From an uncultured Collinsella sp. (GTDB lineage Bacteria; Actinomycetota; Coriobacteriia; Coriobacteriales; Coriobacteriaceae), in contig CAAECF010000077.1 of assembly GCA_900754275.1 (NCBI GenBank), positions 1-6,490 of the forward strand: DNA of 6,490 nucleotides, in the 5' to 3' direction. How positions within the stretch are numbered: the first letter of the stretch is position 1; every line of letters begins with the position of its first letter. The notes under the pieces were generated by a model. The model made no database searches. It saw only the letters and a program-made list of their open reading frames with translations, and was not told where the DNA came from. Made by a program: the position numbers and the translations under genes. Positions 1-5,166 of the stretch are shown one piece after another.

Positions 1-1
1 G

Positions 2-532
2 CTTGCGCTCGCCGTGGGCGAGCGGGCGCCCTGGGCTCCGGCGCTCGACGGACTGACACTCCGTGTGCCCGCCGGTGGGCGCGCCTGCGTGATGGGCGCC
101 TCGGGTGTGGGCAAGTCGACGTTGCTTGCGCTGGCTGCGGGGGAGTGCGCGCCGTGCTCCATGGTGTTTCAGGACGTGCGCTTGGTTGAGGACGTTTCGG
201 CTTTGGAAAACGTGCTGGTGTGCGCCGACGCGCGCGTGGACGCCTCGGGTGCCGCGGCCCTGCTGCGCCTGTTGGTGCCGGGGGTCGATTTGCATGCTCG
301 CGTGGCCGAGCTCTCGGGTGGGCAGCGTCGTCGCGTCGAGATTGCCCGAGCACTGCTGTGCCCGGGCGGCGCGGTGATTCTGGACGAGCCCTTTACCGGC
401 CTGGATGTCGTCGCGCGCGATGCGACGGCCGAGGTCGTGCTCGATCTGCTCGACGGTCGCACGCTCCTACTCGCCACACACGATGCCGCTGACGCTCGGG
501 CCCTCAATATCTCGGACATCATCACGCTCTAA
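2..532 (+). CDS. ABC transporter ATP-binding protein, 5'-truncated by the window edge
   Basis: This is the nucleotide-binding subunit of an ABC importer, hydrolysing ATP on the cytoplasmic face. The frame is open from base 2. A GTG at 14 could be a start, but it would leave almost nothing before the first core beta-strand, so I infer that the real start lies upstream. Numbering from that GTG, I see Walker A GASGVGKST (28-36), Q-loop FQD (52-54), signature LSGGQ (100-104), Walker B AVILDEP (120-126), D-loop GLD (129-131) and switch His in ATHD (154-157), so all catalytic motifs are intact. The overall pattern resembles the NitT/TauT/SsuB-type ATPases, but the substrate cannot be told. It is unusually compact: only about 15 residues separate Walker A from the Q-loop, where SsuB-like proteins have about 33, and the chain stops soon after the H-loop. 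The partner permease and binding protein would be upstream, outside the window. Confidence 0.88.
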   Translation, partial: LALAVGERAPWAPALDGLTLRVPAGGRACVMGASGVGKSTLLALAAGECAPCSMVFQDVRLVEDVSALENVLVCADARVDASGAAALLRLLVPGVDLHARVAELSGGQRRRVEIARALLCPGGAVILDEPFTGLDVVARDATAEVVLDLLDGRTLLLATHDAADARALNISDIITL

Positions 533-587
533 ATACTTACTCAGCAACATAATAATCCGTTTTTCTCCGTCCCCATGGGGCGGGTGT

Positions 588-632
588 GGTATTCTATCTG
601 CGGGGTAATACTTAGGAATACCAAGTAATACC
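588..632. promoter_or_regulatory. AT-rich cluster of GGTATT/AATACC half-sites, candidate operator
   Basis: Four related heptamer or octamer half-sites lie within 45 bases: GGTATTC (588-594), GGTAATA (604-610), GAATACC (616-622) and TAATACC (626-632). GGTATTC and GAATACC are exact reverse complements. The arms GGTAATACTT (604-613) and AAGTAATACC (623-632) pair at 9 of 10 positions. The cluster is clearly more AT-rich than its surroundings and lies about 115 bases before the antitoxin-like gene. RelB/DinJ-type proteins usually bind inverted repeats in their own promoters, so autoregulation is an obvious inference. I could not identify a convincing -35/-10 pair, so the promoter itself is not placed. 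Confidence 0.4.
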
Positions 633-653
633 AATGCCGTAGAAACAAACTCA

Positions 654-712
654 GGATGCGGGCCAATCGGGTTGCCTTCACAGTCCGTCGCCCAGCCGCG
701 TGGCCCGCATCT
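654..712 (+). repeat. Long-range 11-bp perfect inverted repeat in the leader of the antitoxin-like gene
   Basis: Arm GATGCGGGCCA (655-665) is the exact reverse complement of TGGCCCGCATC (701-711), and a G/T wobble at 654/712 could extend it. The 35-base interior can form a further short helix, GGTTG (670-674) with CAGCC (693-697). The structure ends 34 bases before the ATG at 747 and has no U-run, so it does not look like an intrinsic terminator. If transcription starts upstream, this would be a folded 5' leader. I do not recognise it as a known riboswitch class. It could also be a protein-binding site or a chance pairing in GC-rich DNA. Confidence 0.45.
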
Positions 713-746
713 ATCCGCACCACCGTCGTTTCAAAAAGGAAGCGCC

Positions 747-950
747 ATGGCAGAACACATGACCCCGGTTGTCGCGAAGGTCTTGCCCGAGGAAAAGGCG
801 GCCTTCGCGGCGGCAACTCAGCTCGTGGGCACCACGCCGTCCAACGCCATCCGCATGTTTATCGCCGCGTTCAATCGCTGCGGCACCTTCCCGTTCGACA
901 TTTCGCCCAACGGGGCTTTTGGCGCTGCGCCCGATTCTCATCAACAATGA
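747..950 (+). CDS. RelB/DinJ-family antitoxin-like ribbon-helix-helix protein, orphan
   Basis: This 67-residue protein has the layout of RelB/DinJ antitoxins. An N-terminal beta-strand (TPVVAKVLPEEK, 6-17) is followed by helix A (about 18-27), the turn and helix B GTTPSNAIRMFIAAF (28-42), and the PFD segment (49-51) that follows the fold in DinJ. In that family the ribbon-helix-helix dimer binds operator DNA and the C-terminal tail neutralises a YafQ/RelE-type RNase. Here the tail after PFD is only about 16 residues and no toxin gene follows: the next gene, 34 bases on, is a membrane protease. The ATG at 747 is chosen because AAGGAAG lies at 736-742; an upstream in-frame start at 672 would add residues with no family likeness. 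It may therefore act as a solo regulator of itself and the next gene, or be a remnant of a toxin-antitoxin pair. The family call is by eye and fairly secure; the function is inference. Confidence 0.72.
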   Translation: MAEHMTPVVAKVLPEEKAAFAAATQLVGTTPSNAIRMFIAAFNRCGTFPFDISPNGAFGAAPDSHQQ

Positions 951-984
951 CTGTCCCCAAGTGCCGGGTTTTGAGGAGGTTGGC

Positions 985-1896
985 ATGCTCAATGCGCTGG
1001 TTTGGGCGCTTGCCTGTTTTGGTGTCGTCGCTGCCGATATTGCCCTGAGCATTGTTTTGTTCTCCGCGCTGGACATCGTGTCGGCACTGACGGGTTTCCC
1101 GATCGACAATCTCGATATTCAATGGTTTCAGGCCGCCGCTCAGACGGCGTCGTTTTTGATGGCGCTGCTGTGGTGGCGCTATCTGTGGCCCCGCTCCTTC
1201 ATGGCGCGCCGGCAAGGTGAGCGCCCGCTCGGCGGGGGAGCAAATGCTGCATGGAAGCGCATCGCATGCGTTGTCGTGATCGGCCTATCCATGCAGGTGG
1301 TCATTAGCTACCTATGCGACGGCGTGCTGTCGCTGCTGCCCGAGGTTGCGGCAGACTATAGCGAGCTCGTCGAGGAAACAGGCATGGGCGATACCAACCT
1401 TCTTGCCGTCCTGACCACGGTGCTTGGTGCGCCGTTTTGTGAAGAGCTCCTGGTACGCGGCGTCATCTTTGAGTTTTCACTCCGGGCGTTTAACTCCCAA
1501 TGTCGCCCACTTTGGAAGCGGCGGCGTCATGCGAGCGCGCAGGACGGCGCCATGGTGCCCTGGGCGGCCCCGAGCACGTGGGGTATCGCCGCGGCGGTCG
1601 TGCTGCAGGCGGCGATCTTCGGTTTTATGCACATGAACTGGGTGCAGGGCTGCTATGCGGGCGCTGCCGGCCTCATTTTTGGCTGGGTGCTCGTGACGAC
1701 CGGGAAGCTCCGCTACACGATCCTGCTACACTTTGCCTTTAATGCCGGGTCGTATCTCATGACGTTGCTCTGGTTTGTGAACACGCCGTTCGACGTGGTA
1801 ATCACGGTCACCATCGCCGGCATCATCCTCGTGGAGGCGATGCGCTCACTGCGCCACGCATGCGAGATGGGCATAGCGACAGCACCGCTGCCCTAA
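985..1896 (+). CDS. CPBP-family intramembrane glutamic endopeptidase
   Basis: This 303-residue multi-spanning membrane protein belongs to the CPBP (Abi/CAAX protease and bacteriocin-processing) family, relatives of Rce1. The three family motifs are present: EELLVR (E153, E154, R158), FGFMH (F212, H216) and HFAFN (H249, N253). These supply the catalytic Glu pair and the His/Asn residues that face the membrane interior. Hydrophobic stretches near 2-35, 50-68, 93-112, 137-151, 199-216, 222-240 and 262-285 fit about seven or eight spans. A basic, hydrophilic loop (about 170-196) separates motifs 1 and 2. The start ATG at 985 has a strong GAGGAGG at 973-979; longer readings of the frame overlap the antitoxin-like gene and are rejected. 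It is probably cotranscribed with that gene. Family members act in prenyl-protein processing, bacteriocin maturation or immunity, and scaffold roles; the substrate here is unknown. The stop overlaps that of the convergent ygiQ gene. Confidence 0.9.
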   Translation: MLNALVWALACFGVVAADIALSIVLFSALDIVSALTGFPIDNLDIQWFQAAAQTASFLMALLWWRYLWPRSFMARRQGERPLGGGANAAWKRIACVVVIGLSMQVVISYLCDGVLSLLPEVAADYSELVEETGMGDTNLLAVLTTVLGAPFCEELLVRGVIFEFSLRAFNSQCRPLWKRRRHASAQDGAMVPWAAPSTWGIAAAVVLQAAIFGFMHMNWVQGCYAGAAGLIFGWVLVTTGKLRYTILLHFAFNAGSYLMTLLWFVNTPFDVVITVTIAGIILVEAMRSLRHACEMGIATAPLP

Positions 1897-4031
1897 TTGC
1901 GGCGTCCGCCTCCGTTGGCGCCCTGACGCCCCTGAGCTGCACGGTTGCGGCCGGCGGTGTTCTGCGCACGCGACATGCCGCCGTGCCCCTTGCTGCCCTT
2001 GGGGCCCTTGCCGGCGCCACCGTGGGCCTTGCCGCCCTTCTTGCCGGTGCCATGCCCGCCGCCGGCAGAGGTCTCGCCCGGGCGTGGCGGCACGGGGCGA
2101 ATCAGGCAATGCTTGGTGTAGCCGATCAGATCGCGACGGCCAGCCTTTTCCAGTGCCTCGCGCACGAGCTTGTAGTTCTCGGGCTTGCGATATTGGATGA
2201 GCGCGCGCTGCATAGCCTTCTCGTGCGGGTCGCGCGCCACATAGATCGACTGCATGGTGCGCGGGTCAACGCCGGTGTAGTACATGCAGGTGCTCATCGT
2301 GGACGGGGTGGGGTAGAAGTCCTGTACCTGCTCGGGCATGTAGCCCATGTCGCGCACAGCCTCGGCAAGCTCCACCGCTTCCTTCATCGTCGAGCCGGGG
2401 TGGCTCGAGATCAGATACGGTACTACGTACTGCTTGAGTCCGTATTCGCGGTTCAAGCGTTCAAATTTACGACAGAACGCATCGTAGACGGCGCGGCTCG
2501 GTTTGCCCATTACGGAGAGCACCGCATCGCTCACGTGCTCGGGTGCCACGCGTAGCTGGCCCGAGACATGGTGCTCCAACAGCTCGCGCAAAAACTCGTC
2601 CGAGGCGTCGGCCATGGTGTAGTCAAAGCGGATGCCGCTGCGGACGAAGACCTTTTTGACGCCCGGCAACTGGCGCAGATCGCGCAACAGCTGCGTGTAG
2701 CCGCTTTCGTCGACCACCATGTTCTTGCACACGCTCGGCCATAGGCAGCGCTTGTTCTTGCACACGCCGTGCTTGAGCTGCTTGTCACAGGCCGGGCGGC
2801 TAAAGTTAGCCGTCGGTCCGCCAACGTCGTTGATGTAGCCCTTAAACTCGGGATCGCGCGTGAGCAGCTCGGCCTCGCGCATGATCGAGTCGTGGCTGCG
2901 CATCTGCAGCACGCGGCCCTGGTGGAAGGTGAGCGCGCAAAACGAGCACTCGCCAAAGCAGCCGCGGTTAGAGCTGATGGAAAACTTGATCTCGGCAAAG
3001 GCCGGCACGCCGCCCGCGGCGTCGTAGTCGGGGTGCCAATCGCGTGCGTAGGGGAGTTCGGCGACCTCGTCCATCTCGTCGGTGGTGAGTGTCGCCGACG
3101 GCGGGTTTTGCACCACATAGACGCTGTTGGGGTAGGGTTCTACCAGGCGATGCCCGGTGATGGGATCCATGTTCTGCTGCTGCACGTTAAAGCTGCGGGC
3201 GTAGTTGAGCTTGTCGGCAGCAAGGTCGTCCCAGCTGGGCAGCAGGTCGTAGTCGTAGACCTCGTCGAGCGAGTTGGTACGGTAGACGGTGCCGTTGATA
3301 TAGGTGATCTGATCGACGGGCAGTCCCGCGTCGAGCGCGTCGGCGATCTCGACGATCGCGTGCTCGCCCATGCCGTAGATGAGGATGTCGGCGCCCGAGT
3401 CGAGCAGTACCGAGCGCTTGAGCTTGTCCTGCCAGTAGTCGTAGTGGGCCAGACGACGCAGGCTCGCCTCGATGCCGCCGATGATGATGGGCGCGTCCTT
3501 GAACGTTTGGCGGATGAGGTTGCCGTAGACCGTGACGGCGCGGTTGGGGCGGTGCCCCTCTTTACCGCCAGGGGTGTAGGCATCGGTGTGGCGACGATGC
3601 TTGGTCACCGAGTAGTGGTTGACCATGGAGTCCATGTTGCCGGCACTGACGAGAAAGCCCAGGCGCGGCTCGCCGAGCACGGTGATGCTGGCGGGGTCGG
3701 TCCAGTCGGGCTGACAGATAATGCCCACTTTGTAGCCGTGCGCGTCGAGCACGCGGCTGACGATGGCCATGCCAAAGCTGGGATGGTCCACGTAGGCGTC
3801 GCCGCAGATGTAGACAAAGTCGCACTGGTCCCAGCCGCGCGCATCCATGTCGGCGCGACTGACGGGGAGAAACTTATCGCGGCCCGGACGCCAGGGGCGG
3901 GCGGGCGTCGCTTGGGAATGCTTGGTGCGGGCGACCGTGGCCTGCGCCTTACCGCCGCGCTTTTGCTGCTGGCCCTGTTTGCCCTGCTGACTGCGCTGGT
4001 TGTTCTGAGCGTGCTGAGGCTTTTTTGCCAC
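1893..4031 (-). CDS. ygiQ: YgiQ-family (UPF0313) radical SAM protein
   Basis: This 712-residue protein matches the YgiQ family. The family N-terminal domain starts near FLPVSR (residue 54) and contains GDAYVDHPSFGMAI (77-90). The radical SAM cluster motif CFGECSFC gives C358, C362 and C365, which would bind the [4Fe-4S] that cleaves S-adenosylmethionine. A second cysteine group follows (C415, C424, C429, C435), then the C-terminal family domain containing QDFYPTPSTMSTCMYYTG. The biochemical reaction of the family is not established. Both ends carry low-complexity extensions: about 50 Gln/Lys/Arg-rich residues at the N-terminus and about 60 Gly/Lys/Arg/His-rich residues at the C-terminus, probably disordered. 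The start is taken as GTG at 4031 because GGGAGGG lies just upstream; an ATG at 4202 would add 57 unconserved residues across the probable promoter. It is convergent with the CPBP gene (stops overlap) and divergent from the DUF1275 gene. Confidence 0.93.
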   Translation of the reverse strand: MAKKPQHAQNNQRSQQGKQGQQQKRGGKAQATVARTKHSQATPARPWRPGRDKFLPVSRADMDARGWDQCDFVYICGDAYVDHPSFGMAIVSRVLDAHGYKVGIICQPDWTDPASITVLGEPRLGFLVSAGNMDSMVNHYSVTKHRRHTDAYTPGGKEGHRPNRAVTVYGNLIRQTFKDAPIIIGGIEASLRRLAHYDYWQDKLKRSVLLDSGADILIYGMGEHAIVEIADALDAGLPVDQITYINGTVYRTNSLDEVYDYDLLPSWDDLAADKLNYARSFNVQQQNMDPITGHRLVEPYPNSVYVVQNPPSATLTTDEMDEVAELPYARDWHPDYDAAGGVPAFAEIKFSISSNRGCFGECSFCALTFHQGRVLQMRSHDSIMREAELLTRDPEFKGYINDVGGPTANFSRPACDKQLKHGVCKNKRCLWPSVCKNMVVDESGYTQLLRDLRQLPGVKKVFVRSGIRFDYTMADASDEFLRELLEHHVSGQLRVAPEHVSDAVLSVMGKPSRAVYDAFCRKFERLNREYGLKQYVVPYLISSHPGSTMKEAVELAEAVRDMGYMPEQVQDFYPTPSTMSTCMYYTGVDPRTMQSIYVARDPHEKAMQRALIQYRKPENYKLVREALEKAGRRDLIGYTKHCLIRPVPPRPGETSAGGGHGTGKKGGKAHGGAGKGPKGSKGHGGMSRAQNTAGRNRAAQGRQGANGGGRRN

Positions 4032-4034
4032 GAT

Positions 4035-4041
4035 CCCTCCC
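4035..4041 (-). promoter_or_regulatory. Ribosome binding site that fixes the ygiQ GTG start
   Basis: On the minus strand GGGAGGG is followed three bases later by GTG (4031-4029). No comparable Shine-Dalgarno sequence precedes the upstream ATG at 4202. This supports the shorter protein beginning VAKKPQ (initiator read as Met). Confidence 0.75.
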
Positions 4042-4062
4042 GGTGTTTGTATGCTGCACGTA

Positions 4063-4068
4063 ATTGTA
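4063..4068 (-). promoter_or_regulatory. Candidate -10 element of the ygiQ promoter
   Basis: On the minus strand TACAAT (4068 to 4063) is one base from the TATAAT consensus and lies about 30 bases before the GTG start, which would give a leader of about 25 bases. No good -35 hexamer is found 16-18 bases upstream; that space is filled by the perfect inverted repeat at 4069-4103. The promoter may therefore need an activator or be controlled by a protein bound to the repeat. This is a by-eye call. Confidence 0.4.
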
Positions 4069-4103
4069 ACCAGTCTTTTTGGGACGGGGCTAAAAAGACT
4101 GGT
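4069..4103. repeat. Perfect 12-bp inverted repeat between ygiQ and the DUF1275 gene
   Basis: ACCAGTCTTTTT (4069-4080) and AAAAAGACTGGT (4092-4103) are exact reverse complements separated by an 11-base spacer of G-rich sequence. The arm centres are 23 bp apart, about two helical turns, which suits a dimeric regulator. One arm directly abuts the likely ygiQ -10. No U-run follows the second arm on either strand, so it is not a standard terminator. Alternatives are a hairpin in a longer transcript or a copy of a dispersed intergenic palindrome. Confidence 0.6.
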
Positions 4104-4284
4104 GGAGTACATGGGTTGGCGGATCGGCGTATCGATGCGGGTGCCGTTTGTTTCCAGACTGTGTATCTGCGCGTTGGGGAGCCCGTCTCGCGCGCATGCC
4201 ATGTTGTCAATGGGTTACAGTATGAACGGCGGCTATGTTTCCGCCAACGCACGAGAGAGTCGTCAACAAGGAGGATGCACGACG
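4104..4284. other. Intergenic leader of the DUF1275 gene, no clear promoter
   Basis: No gene is supported here. TTGTCA at 4204-4209 resembles a -35 hexamer but has no -10 at normal spacing. GGCGG (4228-4232) and CCGCC (4241-4245) could form a small 5-bp hairpin about 23 bases before the ribosome binding site. A start for the downstream gene in this stretch is unlikely because the frame here encodes no family-like residues. Confidence 0.4.
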
Positions 4285-5001
4285 ATGCAGCGTGCCAAAC
4301 AGATATCGGAGTCCATCGAGCTGGGCATCATCTTGGCGCTCGCCGGTGGCTTTATGGACGTTTATTCGTACATTGGGCGCGATCATGTTTTCGCAAACGC
4401 GCAGACGGGCAATATCCTGCTCGTGGGCGTGAGCATCTCGGAGGGCAACTGGGCGCTGGCGGGGCGCTACTTCTTCCCTGTGGTGTCGTTTGCTGTGGGT
4501 ATTATGCTTGCCGACCTGGTTCACGAGCGGTTTGGCAGTGTGATTCACTGGCGCCAGGTGACGGTGTTTTTTGAAGCCGTTATCTTGCTGGGCGTGAGCT
4601 TTATCCCGGGCGGCGGTTACAACCTGCTCGCCAACTGCCTCACTTCGTTTGCCTGCGGTATGCAGGTAGAGAGCTTCCGCAAGATCCACGGTCACGGCAT
4701 CGCTACGACCATGTGCATCGGCAACTTGCGCAACGCGCTACAAAACGTGGATGATTACATCATCACCCACAGGCGCGGCTTTTTGGAAAACGGCCTGCTG
4801 TACTTTGGCGTGATCTTTACCTTTGTGTTTGGCGCCGTGTTGGGCAACTGGTGCATTGAGCGCATGGGCCTGCACGCCATCGTCGTGGCGAGCTTGCTGC
4901 TGTTTGTCGCGTTTGCCATCATGTTCATCGACCGCGAGCGCGACTTGCGCTTACGCTGGAAGGTTGCGGCCGAGGCTTGGAAAGAGGGCTGCCGAAAGTA
5001 A
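4285..5001 (+). CDS. YoaK-family (DUF1275) integral membrane protein
   Basis: This 238-residue protein has the features of the DUF1275/YoaK family, whose function is unknown. The family's conserved first block is visible at about 20-48: AGGFMDVYSYIGRDHVFANA followed by TGNILLVG. There is an Asp in the first membrane span and an Asn at the start of the second. Hydrophobic spans lie near 11-30, 57-76, 92-108, about 112-125, 185-205 and 210-228. The tail is short and charged, so the C-terminus is probably cytoplasmic. The length is normal for the family. ATG 4285 is chosen for AAGGAGG at 4268-4274, ten bases upstream; an ATG at 4275 directly after it is in another frame. The gene appears monocistronic, divergent from ygiQ and closed by a strong terminator. 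A transport role is sometimes supposed for the family, but nothing here proves it. Confidence 0.88.
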   Translation: MQRAKQISESIELGIILALAGGFMDVYSYIGRDHVFANAQTGNILLVGVSISEGNWALAGRYFFPVVSFAVGIMLADLVHERFGSVIHWRQVTVFFEAVILLGVSFIPGGGYNLLANCLTSFACGMQVESFRKIHGHGIATTMCIGNLRNALQNVDDYIITHRRGFLENGLLYFGVIFTFVFGAVLGNWCIERMGLHAIVVASLLLFVAFAIMFIDRERDLRLRWKVAAEAWKEGCRK

Positions 5002-5004
5002 CCG

Positions 5005-5043
5005 AATGCGGCAAAGGGGCTGTCCCTTCGCCGCATTATTTTT
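5005..5043 (+). terminator. Rho-independent terminator after the DUF1275 gene
   Basis: AATGCGGC (5005-5012) pairs with GCCGCATT (5030-5037) and AAGGG (5014-5018) with CCCTT (5024-5028). A single A/C mismatch lies between the two helices and the loop is five bases. The run TTATTTTT (5036-5043) follows. It starts three bases past the stop codon and is the clearest terminator in the window. Confidence 0.88.
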
Positions 5044-5052
5044 CATCATATG

Positions 5053-5107
5053 TTGAAACGCTTTAACACTTTTGATGTTCTCGCGTGTTTTTTGTTACAA
5101 AAGCGTT
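5053..5107. promoter_or_regulatory. Paired AACGCTTT sites upstream of fucO, candidate operators
   Basis: AACGCTTT (5057-5064) recurs as its exact reverse complement AAAGCGTT (5100-5107), with centres 43 bp apart, about four helical turns. The first copy sits in TTGAAACGCTTTAA (5053-5066), an imperfect palindrome of the kind bound by LacI-family regulators (10 of 14 positions symmetric). The intervening DNA is AT-rich and probably contains the fucO promoter. Weak candidate hexamers include TTGATG (5072-5077) with TTACAA (5095-5100) at 17-base spacing. Control by a LacI-type sugar regulator is inference. Confidence 0.4.
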
Positions 5108-5124
5108 AGGATGGGACTCATAGC

Positions 5125-5147
5125 GCGGGGCGTAATGGGTGCCCCGC
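5125..5147 (+). other. GC hairpin just upstream of the fucO ribosome binding site
   Basis: GCGGGGC (5125-5131) and GCCCCGC (5141-5147) form a perfect 7-bp stem with a 9-base loop, ending seven bases before AGGAGG (5155-5160). There is no U-run after it. In a 5' leader such a hairpin may stabilise the mRNA or keep the ribosome binding site open; which of these applies cannot be seen. Confidence 0.5.
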
Positions 5148-5166
5148 ACACGATAGGAGGCTATCA

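Noticed and set aside
568..584. CCGTCCCCATGGGGCGG palindrome as a terminator for the ABC gene
   Set aside because: The stem has a mismatch and only a tiny loop, and no U-run follows on either strand.
769..984. Longer N-terminus for the CPBP protease overlapping the antitoxin-like gene
   Set aside because: The added residues are an out-of-frame reading of the antitoxin-like gene; GAGGAGG at 973-979 fixes the start at 985.
4168..4196. TGCGCG and CGCGCA inverted repeat in the DUF1275 leader
   Set aside because: The arms are only 6 bp of simple GC alternation with a 17-base loop, which is expected by chance in this composition.
4032..4202. Longer N-terminus for YgiQ starting at ATG 4202
   Set aside because: The extra 57 residues show no family likeness and cross the probable promoter and palindrome, while GTG 4031 has a strong ribosome binding site.
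4051..4284. Longer N-terminus for the DUF1275 protein starting at ATG 4051
   Set aside because: AAGGAGG at 4268-4274 points to ATG 4285, and the usual family block begins about 20 residues after that start.
2769..4574. 601-codon open frame on the plus strand opposite ygiQ
   Set aside because: It is a long antisense shadow typical of high-GC DNA. It lies across the well-supported ygiQ gene, the divergent promoter region and part of the DUF1275 gene, shows no family motifs and has no ribosome binding site.
5053..5066. Canonical catabolite-response element (CRE) before fucO
   Set aside because: Aligned on the central CG it mismatches the CRE consensus at three fixed positions, so only a general LacI-like site is proposed.
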